From the NCBI GenBank assembly GCA_963771505.1, contig CAVYTO010000005.1, forward strand, positions 1 to 64,000: a DNA stretch of 64,000 nt. Reading direction: 5' to 3'. The stretch's first letter is position 1; each line of letters starts with the position of its first letter. The notes beneath the pieces were generated by a model that did not search any database, was not told where the DNA came from, and saw nothing but the letters and a program-made list of their open reading frames with translations. The translations under genes were made by a program, and so were the position numbers. This document shows positions 50,679-59,576 of the stretch, piece by piece. The stretch comes from JAJPHW01 sp963771505. GTDB lineage: Bacteria; Acidobacteriota; Terriglobia; Terriglobales; Acidobacteriaceae.

Positions 50679-50756
50679 GGCTCACGCGATTGGCCGGTTT
50701 GCTAGGAGATCCCACGCCCCGCTGGGTGAAACCGCGGGGTCTTCGGGATGACGCCG
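50679..50756. repeat. Family A repeat in a tandem pair, copy 2
   Basis: A near-identical 78-bp direct repeat of the copy at 50561-50637, 41 bp further on, with an extra G in the loop (CTGGGTGAA). The shared leader GGCTCACGCGATTGGCCGGT shows that a unit larger than the hairpin was duplicated. The two copies fill most of the 301-bp gap 50487-50787 behind the FG-GAP gene; the rest is the sdpRI promoter. Confidence 0.82.
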
Positions 50757-50787
50757 GTGAAGGATGGCGGATGCGGTATCTCGAGTT

Positions 50788-52926
50788 CTATTGCACGATT
50801 TGCTGAAGTACCGACGATTTGCTACCGGCGATGTTTGGGGTGCCGTTGTAGACGGCGGTGATGCTGTGCGTCCCGCTGGTCAAAGTGTTGGTGGAGTAGG
50901 TGGCGATGCCTTGAGTCAGATAGGTGGTTGCGAGCGTTTTCGTGCCGTCCATGAAGGCTACTGTTCCGGTCGGCGTGGTTGTGGTTGAGGTAACCGTGGC
51001 CGTGAACTTGACGTATTGTCCGACCTTCGATGGATTTAGGGATGACGTAAGCGAGGTGGAAGTGTTGGCTTTGTTCACGACTTGAGTGGCCGATCCGGAG
51101 CTTTTTCCAGATTGCGCATCGCCGTTGTAGGTGGCGGAGAGCGAGAAGGAACCGGCGGGGAAGTTCGTAACTGTGAATGACGCCTTGCCCGCGGCCACCG
51201 TGCCCGTGCCGAGAACTTGATTTCCTTTCTTAAAGGTCACGGTTCCGGTCGCGCCGCCGGGTGCGCTTGAAGCGACCGTCGCCAGCAGTTGGACGCTCTG
51301 GCCGTAAAGCGAAGGATTCGGACTTGAGGCCAGGATCGTCGTGGTGGTGTACTGCGTGACGATTTGTTGGACGGCGCCGGAACTGGGTTGGAAGAAAGAA
51401 TCTCCCGGGTAGTTCGCCTTGATGAACTGAGTGCCCAACGGCAGCGTGGATGTGGTGAGGGTGGCGATGCCGTTGTTGGTGAGGCCGGTCCCGATCTGGG
51501 TTGTGCCGTCCGCGAACGTGACAATTTCGCCGTTGGGAATCTTCCCTGCTCCAGAGGTGATGGTGGCGGTGAAGGTTACGGCTTCATTGATGAACGACGG
51601 GCTTAGCGAAGTGGTGGCGATGGTGACGGTTCCCGCTTGCACTCCCAGTAGAACTCCGGCAACTCCAGTGGAGCAGTCGGTGAAGCTGATGCAGAGATTT
51701 GCGACTACGAGGTCGGCTTTGCCGTCGCCGTTCACGTCTTTGGCAACGAGCGAACTGGCTGCGTAGCCGCCGGATTGATATGCGGTGGCCGCCTGGAAGG
51801 TGCCGTCGCCATTGCCTTGCAGCACGCTGACCGCGCCATTCGTGCACGTCAGGCCATCGCAGTTGTTGGCCACGATGAGGTCGGGCTTTCCGTCGCCGTT
51901 TACGTCGGCGGCGGCGATTGAGTCAGGGCTGGGGCCACCGGAATCGTAAGCCACCGCCGTACGGAAGGTCCCGTTGCCTTTATTGAGCAGGACCGATGCG
52001 CTTCCGTCGCCCAAGCATCCAGTGCTGGGGCAGCGGTTGGTGGCGAGGAGATCTGGCTTGCCGTCGCCGTTCACGTCGGCGACAAACACGGAATAGGAAA
52101 ATTGGCCGCCGGTGCTGTATGCAGTCGCTGCTTGAAACGTGCCATCACCATTACCGAAAAGAACTCCGAGCACTCCGTTTGAGCATATTCCTGCGCTTGA
52201 GCATTCGTGGGCTACGACTACGTCGAGCTTGCCGTCTCCGTTTATGTCAGCGACACCGAGTGAATCGGCATATTGTCCGCCGGAATTCCAAGTCGTGGCG
52301 GCGACAAATGTGCCGTTGCCATTTCCCAGCAGCACACCAATCACGCCATTCGAGCAGTCATCGACGTTGGCGCATTGATTCGCGACGATCAAGTCTGGGC
52401 GGCCGTCCCCATTGACGTCGGCAACGCTTACCGCGCTGGCGGTGTATCCACCCGCGAAGTAAGGAACTGCTGTTTGGAAAGTTCCGTTCCCGTTGCTGAT
52501 GAGAACCGCAGCGGTGCCATCGCAACTGCTGGACGACGCACATTCGCCAACAATGATGTCGGCGAGCCCGTCCCCATTAACGTCGACAACGGCAACCGAA
52601 GACGCGTGAAATCCGCCGGTGTTGAATGAGACGGCAGCCTGGAATGTGCCGTCCCCGTTGCCGAGCAGCACGCCGACCGAACCGTTGGCGCAGTTGTTGC
52701 TGCTGGCGCAGTCGTTGGCGATGACAAGATCTGGCTTGCCGTCTCCATTCACGTCGCCGACCGCTATGGAATAAGAATTCTGGCCTCCAGCTGCGTAGCT
52801 GACAACCTGTCCGAAAAGAGGCGCGGATGGCGCTGGCGCATTGCGGGCGGCGGAAGAAAGCGCGAGCATGCACACTACTGCCATGTGTACGCAGGTGGAG
52901 AACGCGGGGGCATTCCTGTGCGACAT
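50788..52926 (-). CDS. Secreted FG-GAP repeat protein with three Ig-like domains
   Basis: A 712-residue exported protein with a signal peptide (about 1-27). Seven FG-GAP/VCBS repeats of about 57 residues follow, each with a calcium-type loop (DVNGDGKPDLIVAN or close variants) and then a short Cys-x4-5-Cys loop and GVLLGNGDGTFQAA; they should close into a seven-bladed propeller. Three bacterial Ig-like (Big_3) domains occupy about 430-712, with TGTVTFKKGNQVLGTG and FSLSATYNGD patterns. It ends without a sorting signal. Such proteins act in adhesion or carbohydrate binding at the surface; the ligand is unknown. Confidence 0.9.
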   Translation of the reverse strand: MSHRNAPAFSTCVHMAVVCMLALSSAARNAPAPSAPLFGQVVSYAAGGQNSYSIAVGDVNGDGKPDLVIANDCASSNNCANGSVGVLLGNGDGTFQAAVSFNTGGFHASSVAVVDVNGDGLADIIVGECASSSSCDGTAAVLISNGNGTFQTAVPYFAGGYTASAVSVADVNGDGRPDLIVANQCANVDDCSNGVIGVLLGNGNGTFVAATTWNSGGQYADSLGVADINGDGKLDVVVAHECSSAGICSNGVLGVLFGNGDGTFQAATAYSTGGQFSYSVFVADVNGDGKPDLLATNRCPSTGCLGDGSASVLLNKGNGTFRTAVAYDSGGPSPDSIAAADVNGDGKPDLIVANNCDGLTCTNGAVSVLQGNGDGTFQAATAYQSGGYAASSLVAKDVNGDGKADLVVANLCISFTDCSTGVAGVLLGVQAGTVTIATTSLSPSFINEAVTFTATITSGAGKIPNGEIVTFADGTTQIGTGLTNNGIATLTTSTLPLGTQFIKANYPGDSFFQPSSGAVQQIVTQYTTTTILASSPNPSLYGQSVQLLATVASSAPGGATGTVTFKKGNQVLGTGTVAAGKASFTVTNFPAGSFSLSATYNGDAQSGKSSGSATQVVNKANTSTSLTSSLNPSKVGQYVKFTATVTSTTTTPTGTVAFMDGTKTLATTYLTQGIATYSTNTLTSGTHSITAVYNGTPNIAGSKSSVLQQIVQ

Positions 52927-53120
52927 AAATGTCTAGCCTCTGGTTGTTCAGTTTTCGTTAAGACGAAGATTGGACGAGGATGCTTACCGCGCGTCGGCCG
53001 GCGGCGGCGAACATCAAGTGGATTTAACTACGAGGTACCTGCGGCTTCAAGGTTACTTACGCACAGTAGGTCATTGTGGCGGATGTCACGGACCATATTG
53101 GTCCCGGCCATGAACCAGCG

Positions 53121-53984
53121 TTACCGACGCAGTAATAAGTCGGCGGCAAGAAACAGGAAAAATACGACGGCGATGATGCCGTTCATGGTGAAGAATGCGG
53201 CGTTTAATTTGCTGAGGTCGTGGGCGGAGACGAGCGAATGTTCGTAAATCAGCAGGCTGGCGACTACGAAGACTCCCAACAGGGAAATGATTCCGAGCCC
53301 GAAAACCCAGACCAGCGCGCCCAGCAAAATGAGCATGATCAGGTGGAACGCGCGTGCAATCCACAGCGAGCGGGCTATGCCGAAATGTTTGGGAACAGAA
53401 TAAAGACCAGACTGGCGGTCGAAGTCATAATCCTGACAGGCGTAGAGGACATCGAAACCCGCGCCCCAGAAAGCTACAGCTCCTGTTAGGAGAATGATTC
53501 GGGGATCGAGCGAGCCGCGGACGGCGATCCACGCAGCCGACGGGGCGATTCCCATGGCGATTCCTAAAACCACATGAGACCAGCGAGTGAATCGCTTGGT
53601 GTAGGAATACGCCAGCACAATTCCAAGCGCCACGGGAGACAGGATGAGGGTGAGGCGATTGAGTTGGGCTGCGGCGAAAACGAATATCGCGCAGGAAACG
53701 ACGACAAAGGCGGCCACGAAATTCGGGGTTAACAGTCCGGCGGGAAGGGCTCGCGAACTGGTGCGGGGATTTGCCGCGTCGATCGTTGCATCAGCGAGCC
53801 GATTGAAAGCCATGGCAGCCGATCGCGCTGAAACCATGGCTACGACGATCCAGAGTACGCATCGCGCGGAAGGCCAGCCATTGGCGGCCAGCATTGCGCC
53901 GCTTAGAGCGAAGGGGAGCACGAAAACCGAGTGCTCCCACTTGATCATTTCCAGCGTGACGCGAAGGCTTCGTAAAACGGGCAC
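53121..53984 (-). CDS. UbiA-family prenyltransferase (MqnP/4-hydroxybenzoate type)
   Basis: A 287-residue membrane prenyltransferase with about eight to nine helices. The two Mg-diphosphate motifs are N61-RLA-D65-ATI-D69 and a second in DVLYACQDYDFDR. The NPRTSSRALPAG context and the YSVPKHFG stretch fit the ubiA_other/MqnP subgroup that prenylates the futalosine-pathway intermediate in menaquinone-using bacteria; UbiA proper is the alternative. The start is GTG. Its partner menG lies 19 kb away. Confidence 0.88.
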   Translation of the reverse strand: MPVLRSLRVTLEMIKWEHSVFVLPFALSGAMLAANGWPSARCVLWIVVAMVSARSAAMAFNRLADATIDAANPRTSSRALPAGLLTPNFVAAFVVVSCAIFVFAAAQLNRLTLILSPVALGIVLAYSYTKRFTRWSHVVLGIAMGIAPSAAWIAVRGSLDPRIILLTGAVAFWGAGFDVLYACQDYDFDRQSGLYSVPKHFGIARSLWIARAFHLIMLILLGALVWVFGLGIISLLGVFVVASLLIYEHSLVSAHDLSKLNAAFFTMNGIIAVVFFLFLAADLLLRR

Positions 53985-54024
53985 AGCTTTATTTTAGAAC
54001 AGCGGCGGAGTTGAACTCCGCGGC

Positions 54025-54783
54025 TTACTTGTTGTCTTTGCCAGGAACCACCAGCTCGTTCTTCACGTTGAAGACGCCGGAGACTGAGCGCGCCTGAGTT
54101 TCCGCGACTTGTTTGTCCAATTGGCTGCTTACTACGCCGTAGAGCGTGACGTTTCCGTTGTCGACAATGATGCGAATCGGTTTCTGGGGATCAAGCGCGT
54201 AGCGGTTGAGGGCGGGCGCCCCGTAAACTGCGCGCGCGACGCGGATGCGGAGATCGTCGTCGAATTGCGATGTGGGAAGGACGTTGATTTCGTCGACGAC
54301 ATCTTTCACGCCGGGCGTATTTTCGACCACTGCGAGCGCGGAATCGCGGCTGGCATAATCACGGACATCGCCGCCGACCGTGGCAACTCCGTTTTCGACT
54401 TTCAATGTCAGGGCGTTGAAGGTGATTCCGTATCCGATGCGGTCGTAGGCGAGCTTGTCGGCGAGTTTATCGCGGAGTTCGCTGTCCGGCGCGGAGCTTG
54501 TTACCTGCACATGGTTGCGCACGCCGTCCACATTTTTGATCTTGTCGATCTTGCGTCCGGCGTCGACTTTATCAATGTAGACTTTGGCGCTGCCTTGCAA
54601 CGTCACGATAGCGTCGTCGGTGGTCGCGGTAATATCTTTCCACTTGTCTTTCGAGCTTAGAGTCTTGGTTGCCTTTTCCTGAATTTCCGCGTCATAGCGG
54701 CCTGTGCCGGTGGCGGCGTGCTGGCCGATCATTGCGGTCGTCAGCATGGATACAAATAACGCCAGAAAGCTTAGGTTTTTCAC
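54025..54783 (-). CDS. Exported protein with three BON domains
   Basis: A 252-residue protein with a signal peptide (about 1-21) and three consecutive BON domains (about 28-95, 97-165, 172-245), recognised by the repeated pattern of a Gly-containing beta hairpin (IVTLQGSAKVYIDKVDAGRK, VATVGGDVRDYASRDSA and VTLYGVVSSQLDKQVAE). BON domains are thought to bind phospholipid or peptidoglycan surfaces, as in OsmY. The start is a GTG with AGGAGG just upstream, so the open frame further 5' is excluded. It follows the tamB-like gene on the opposite side of an 81-bp gap. Confidence 0.9.
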   Translation of the reverse strand: MKNLSFLALFVSMLTTAMIGQHAATGTGRYDAEIQEKATKTLSSKDKWKDITATTDDAIVTLQGSAKVYIDKVDAGRKIDKIKNVDGVRNHVQVTSSAPDSELRDKLADKLAYDRIGYGITFNALTLKVENGVATVGGDVRDYASRDSALAVVENTPGVKDVVDEINVLPTSQFDDDLRIRVARAVYGAPALNRYALDPQKPIRIIVDNGNVTLYGVVSSQLDKQVAETQARSVSGVFNVKNELVVPGKDNK

Positions 54784-54864
54784 GTTTCCTCCTTTACGAT
54801 TTTTCGCAGCTAGTTTATCGAATTTCCGCCGAGTTAAGTGCATTCTTTCTGCGTTGCCTTATGG

Positions 54865-57800
54865 CTATTGCCTGCGGCGGCGGATCTTTGCCACAAAACT
54901 TGTCACGCCATTTTGGTCGCGCAAACCCACGATCGACACGTTGCGCGTCAGGTTATATTCGACCTGGATGATTTGCTGAGATGCCTGTGACACCAGGGTT
55001 GTGTAGGTGATGGTGAGATTATTTTTTACCTGCTGTTCGATGGTGACGGCGGGTCCGGTTTGGGTAGTTGATGTCTCGGTGGACAATCCCTGTGGATCGA
55101 TTTTTATGCGGCTGACACCAAAAAGACGTTGCACACGATTGCTGACCGTAGCGTTGAGCGCTTCATTGATAAGGGCGCTGGAAGCAGCCGTGCTGAAAGC
55201 AGATTGATTGCTCTGCTGCAATTGCGCCGATTCCTCGGTGGTTTGACCGAAAGCCAGCAGCGCGATGATGTCGGCAGTGGGCAGCGGCGGCTCGGAGCGG
55301 TAGGTGATGTTCAGTTTGTCCACGTCGCCGTTCAGGTTCAGGGTGACGTCGTAATCGCGAATGCGAGTGCTGGCCTGAAGGTCCAAAATTGGAGTGGTGG
55401 TGACCGGGCTGGTGAAAGTGACGTCGCCGCGCTCGAGACGATACTTGGTTCCGTTGAAGTAGGCTTCGCCTTCGATCACGTCGGCGCGACCGAGTAATAC
55501 GGGCTTGGAAGCGGTCCCGCGAAGCCGGAGATCGGCGTCGCCGGAGAGCCTGACGACTGCTGTTTGCATTTGCAATTCAGGGGCGGTCACAACGTGCACA
55601 TCCAGGCGGATGCGATTCAGCAGAGGATTGTTTTGCGGAAGGCTCGATGTTTGCGCGCTGCGCTCGAGATAGGCTCCGAAATCGAAGCCGGGAGTCATCC
55701 CCAGCTTGTTCACGGAGATGTCGCCAGAGAGTAGCGAAGCGGTCGAAGTGCCGGCGAATTTGATGTCCATGCTGCTGGTCGCGCTGACACCCGGCGGATA
55801 GCGGAGGCGTACGTCCTGGCCGGTGACGCCTAAATCGAAATTGAATTGACGATTGTATGTGGTGGCGAATCCCCGGAAGGTCAAAGAGCCGCCGCCCGTG
55901 CGCGCGGTCAGAGTTTCGATCTCGGCGCGATTGCGGGTGAAAACGATGGTCCCATTGATGTCGCTCAAGGCGCTCGGCAAAGCAATGTAAGCAACGGAAC
56001 CGCTTGTCACCTGGAGCTTCCCGAGAACGACGGGATTCGCGGGCGATCCTGAAACCGCTACATTCATTTCGGCATCGCCTGAGGATGTGAAATCGGAGTT
56101 GTAGCTCTCGAGCAGCTTTAGATTGACTTTGCCTTGAGCACGAAAGTCGAGCGTGTGTTCGCCGTTGAGTTGGATCGATCCGTCCCCTGAAAGATCGGTT
56201 CCCTCGCCGATCAAGCGGAACGGATCCAGCTTTAACGTTCGCTCGGCGATGGCCATGTGCACGATTCCGTCGCTGTGTAGCTGGACATTCTCGACATCCA
56301 CGTGGAAGTCATTCACGGAAGCCGATACCGTTATGTCTTCGGGGTGGCGAAGCTCCCCGCGAATGTTTCCTTGTCCTGACAATGGAGTGAGCCCGCTGAC
56401 ATGGCCGGCCATATATGGCGTCAGCAGTGGATGCACATTGAACTGGTTGAAATTGACGTTGAGATTTGCGGGATAGTCGCCTGACAATTGGATCGTTCCT
56501 GACAGGGCGACCGCCGCGCGTTCTGAATCTGAGCGGCCGGAGACGACCATATCGGAGCCTTGAGTCGTGGCTTCGAGATTGAAATTTCCGATTGGCTCGC
56601 CATTCAGCAGCAGGGCTTTCAAGGCAACGTTTCCGCGCACCGATGGGTGGTCGGTTGTTCCATCGACATTGAGGTGAAAATCGGAAGCGCCTTCGAGCTC
56701 CACCTGACTTGCCTGTAGTTCCCGAATTGTGGCCAATGAAAAATTCCTGCCTGTGAGGTCGGCCCGGATGGCATGGGAATTCCAGGAATAGCTACCGGAG
56801 CCAGTCAAAGCCGCATCGCGATAGCCCGCCGACAGATTCTCGAACTGAATGTGATCGCCGGATAAAACGAAAGCCGTTTCGACATCTTTCACCGGCTCGC
56901 CGTAGATAGTTCCGGACGGCAACTGGAGGTGGCCGTGCCCATCCAAAGATTGTACGGTGCCGGATAGTTGGGCAGAGAGACTGAACACGCCGGTCACCGG
57001 ATAGCTTTTGCCCATCAGCGCAACAATTTCTTCCGCGCTCGCATTTTGCATATTGATCTGCGCATGAATGGGGCTGGAGTCCGTGAACTCCCAGTCGTTC
57101 ATGCCGAGGCTCGTGTCGAAATCGATGGAAGTATCGTCGTGATGAAGATGACCGTGAGAGGCGGAGATTTTGTTTGCCGAAATTCGAATTCCGGTGTCGA
57201 GTCCGTCCCAGTGGATGGTGGTTGTCGCACCGTGGTTCGCGCGGATCAAAACGTCAAAGTCCTGTACCGAGAGAGTGCCGGCGAGGAGCGGGCTGTCCAA
57301 CCGTTCGGTTGCGGTGCCCTGGAAGGCCGCTTTTCCGTGAAGCGCGACGGGCAGTGGAGTGTGAATCTTCAGCAGCGTTAGTAACGGATACCATTCGGAA
57401 AGATCGGTGGTCGCTGCGGAAAAATTCAGATTCGAGATCGATGAAAGATCTCCGGACCCACGAAGCTGGCTGGCTCGGGTGTTGAGTGCGAGTTCGGACA
57501 ACTGGAGTTCCGCTGCCTTGACTTTGTAGAGGCCACGGACGTGAGCCGTCAGTGGTAATTGCATCGGTGAGATTCTCGGGGGGGGAACGATATCGGAAGC
57601 GACTTCCACTTCAGAATCAAGCGGTGACCCAATCCATCGCGCTGCTACCGAACCATTCGCGACGCCTGCGAGATTCAGCCGTTCGAGCGAATAACCGCGG
57701 GCCGAAAGCAGGCTCTCGAGTTCGCCGATGGATACATCTTTCACTCGAAGCTGCACGCTGCCTTTCTGCAAACTTGCTTTTGGGGGGCGTGTTGTTGCCC

Positions 57801-58881
57801 ACGGCGCTAACCAGTTGACGACATTCGCATCGCCCGAAACCACGCCACCAAGAACACGCCCTTTGATGTCGGTGAGCTTGAGTTCGTTCTTGTTCATGGA
57901 AAAGTCGCTGGCCAACGCCGCATCTTTGATTGACGAAGTCGGGCTTTTCCACGCGAGGTCTTTGAGCGTCATCTTGCCTTGAGTGGAAAAATCGGCCGGC
58001 GTGGCCTTGCCGTTGCCAGTCAGATGAACGCTTCCACTTTTCACTTCGGGCTCGCGGAGAATCGCGGCAATTTCCCGCGCGTCCAGAGAGGCATCGTATT
58101 TCGCGTCCAGTTGCATGGTGCGGAAATCGTTGATGCGCCCGCTGCCGTGGATTCTAGAGCTGCCCGCCGAGAAATCGGCCGATTGCAGCACGATGTCGTT
58201 TTCGCCCAGGCTGAATTGAGATTTGAGGGCCCACGAGAAAGGCCGGTATCCCTGAATGGTTGTGCCGGCCTGACCGATGGCGAGGTTGCCATCGTAGCGG
58301 TTGCGCAGGATTGAGTATGTTGCCGATGCGTCTACGTCGTGGGCTACGAAATCCAGCGGAATTTTTTGATCGTTCCAGAGGACTTCGCCGTTGTGAACGC
58401 TCAGGCGGCTTATAGAAAGCGCGAACAAATCCTGAACCGGGTGATCGTCTCGTCTCTGGCGGGCAGCGACCGGCAGCGGCTGGTTGGTTGTGCCATCCGG
58501 ATAAGTGACTAGATGAATGACCGGATGCTCGAGGTCGACTGAGTGAAATCCGAGTTCGGCGCCAAAGACCGAGATGATTTGGATTTGGGCCGTCAGTCTG
58601 TCAACGTGAGCGAACGGAACCGAACCCGGCGCTTCGAGGCCATGGATTGTGAGGTCTCTGGCTTCAACGCGAAGTTGGAACGGTACGGCATGAAGGCTGC
58701 CGAGTTCGACCCTGCCGCCGGTGATTTTCTCCAGCTCGGCAATCACGCGGGAACGTACTTTAGCTTGGAAAGCGTCGGTCGAGACGTACCATGCGAGGGC
58801 GGCTAAGCCCAGCACTCCAGCGGATACGATTCCAAGGAGCCACAAATGCCAGCGTCTTCGGGCGCCAGCCTCGGTCGTCAC
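54865..58881 (-). CDS. tamB: TamB-like inner-membrane/periplasm-spanning protein
   Basis: A 1338-residue AsmA/TamB-clan protein. One N-terminal membrane anchor (WHLWLLGIVSAGVLGLAALA) is followed by a long repetitive beta-rich region that forms a hydrophobic groove, and the conserved TamB C-terminal domain (DUF490, about 1000-1338: LPTADIIALLAFGQTTEES, then FGVSRIKIDPQG and ISEVEYNLTRN-like end VEYNLTRNVSIVGLRDQNG). Such proteins help move phospholipid or assemble outer-membrane proteins with a TamA partner. The start is GTG overlapping the SurA-like stop (GTGA), third in the operon. Confidence 0.93.
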   Translation of the reverse strand: MTTEAGARRRWHLWLLGIVSAGVLGLAALAWYVSTDAFQAKVRSRVIAELEKITGGRVELGSLHAVPFQLRVEARDLTIHGLEAPGSVPFAHVDRLTAQIQIISVFGAELGFHSVDLEHPVIHLVTYPDGTTNQPLPVAARQRRDDHPVQDLFALSISRLSVHNGEVLWNDQKIPLDFVAHDVDASATYSILRNRYDGNLAIGQAGTTIQGYRPFSWALKSQFSLGENDIVLQSADFSAGSSRIHGSGRINDFRTMQLDAKYDASLDAREIAAILREPEVKSGSVHLTGNGKATPADFSTQGKMTLKDLAWKSPTSSIKDAALASDFSMNKNELKLTDIKGRVLGGVVSGDANVVNWLAPWATTRPPKASLQKGSVQLRVKDVSIGELESLLSARGYSLERLNLAGVANGSVAARWIGSPLDSEVEVASDIVPPPRISPMQLPLTAHVRGLYKVKAAELQLSELALNTRASQLRGSGDLSSISNLNFSAATTDLSEWYPLLTLLKIHTPLPVALHGKAAFQGTATERLDSPLLAGTLSVQDFDVLIRANHGATTTIHWDGLDTGIRISANKISASHGHLHHDDTSIDFDTSLGMNDWEFTDSSPIHAQINMQNASAEEIVALMGKSYPVTGVFSLSAQLSGTVQSLDGHGHLQLPSGTIYGEPVKDVETAFVLSGDHIQFENLSAGYRDAALTGSGSYSWNSHAIRADLTGRNFSLATIRELQASQVELEGASDFHLNVDGTTDHPSVRGNVALKALLLNGEPIGNFNLEATTQGSDMVVSGRSDSERAAVALSGTIQLSGDYPANLNVNFNQFNVHPLLTPYMAGHVSGLTPLSGQGNIRGELRHPEDITVSASVNDFHVDVENVQLHSDGIVHMAIAERTLKLDPFRLIGEGTDLSGDGSIQLNGEHTLDFRAQGKVNLKLLESYNSDFTSSGDAEMNVAVSGSPANPVVLGKLQVTSGSVAYIALPSALSDINGTIVFTRNRAEIETLTARTGGGSLTFRGFATTYNRQFNFDLGVTGQDVRLRYPPGVSATSSMDIKFAGTSTASLLSGDISVNKLGMTPGFDFGAYLERSAQTSSLPQNNPLLNRIRLDVHVVTAPELQMQTAVVRLSGDADLRLRGTASKPVLLGRADVIEGEAYFNGTKYRLERGDVTFTSPVTTTPILDLQASTRIRDYDVTLNLNGDVDKLNITYRSEPPLPTADIIALLAFGQTTEESAQLQQSNQSAFSTAASSALINEALNATVSNRVQRLFGVSRIKIDPQGLSTETSTTQTGPAVTIEQQVKNNLTITYTTLVSQASQQIIQVEYNLTRNVSIVGLRDQNGVTSFVAKIRRRRQ

Positions 58882-59576
58882 CTGGACTCGTCGGCATCCG
58901 TTGAATCAGACCGGATGTCGCTATCCGCTCTTAAATTCTGTAACCACGAAGTCAGCAGCTCGCTAACTTTCTTCTCGGTTAGCAGTTCGCGAATGCGAGG
59001 GGTGACTTCCGCCAGAGGGACGTCGCTGGCAGGCTGCTGCGAGTGGAGTTGCGGGAGGAGTTCTTTGCTGTAATAGCTCTCAATGCTTGCCGAATCAATG
59101 GTGACGCTGGGGCGTAGACGGGCGTCCACCAGGCCAAGCAATTGGATCTCTTGCGCGACCCGCTGTCTTAATTCAGCGTCAGTGAAACCGTGGTCATCGA
59201 GTATTTTCTTCCAGCCCGCGTCTGTGCCTGCTTCGCTATAGAGCTTGCGAATTTCTGCGATTTTCTGGGCGACCTGATCGTCCGGCGGTTGCGCCGCGTC
59301 ACTGGCATGTACCTGCTGGCGCAGCAAATCCTGATCGATCAACCGGTCAAGGGCTGCTTTTTTCTCTTCGATGGAAAATGCGCTCGCATCCGTTACCGAC
59401 ACCAGAGCTTCGTATTCCACGGCGTCCTGCCAGTCACTCTGAAGGATGATTTGGCCGTTTACTCTGGCAACAATGCGATCGACGACTTCGGCCGCCGAAG
59501 AAATCGGCGGCATGGCCAAAGCGATTGCGAAGCTGCCAATCGCAATCCAAGATAATTTTTTGGTTAAACAGTTCAT
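58878..59576 (-). CDS. SurA N-terminal-domain chaperone without isomerase domain
   Basis: A 232-residue exported protein. A signal peptide (about 1-28) is followed by the SurA N-terminal chaperone region (VDRIVARVNGQIILQSDWQD and LIDQDLLRQQ) and a C-terminal helix (RIRELLTEKKVSELLTSWLQ) that completes the SurA core; the parvulin domains are absent. It probably chaperones outer-membrane proteins to the BamA/TamA homologue encoded just upstream. The ATG at 59576 shares a base with the bamA stop; a TTG at 59579 is also possible. Confidence 0.87.
   Translation of the reverse strand: MNCLTKKLSWIAIGSFAIALAMPPISSAAEVVDRIVARVNGQIILQSDWQDAVEYEALVSVTDASAFSIEEKKAALDRLIDQDLLRQQVHASDAAQPPDDQVAQKIAEIRKLYSEAGTDAGWKKILDDHGFTDAELRQRVAQEIQLLGLVDARLRPSVTIDSASIESYYSKELLPQLHSQQPASDVPLAEVTPRIRELLTEKKVSELLTSWLQNLRADSDIRSDSTDADESR

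Noticed and set aside
40508..50787. CRISPR array or insertion sequence in the repeat-rich stretch
   Set aside because: Repeats are irregularly spaced, dispersed between genes and internally palindromic; there are no spacers, cas genes, transposase or target duplications.
52927..53120. Riboswitch upstream of the FG-GAP gene (c-di-GMP type)
   Set aside because: The 194-bp leader has some GC-rich pairing potential, but the conserved GEMM core sequences are absent.
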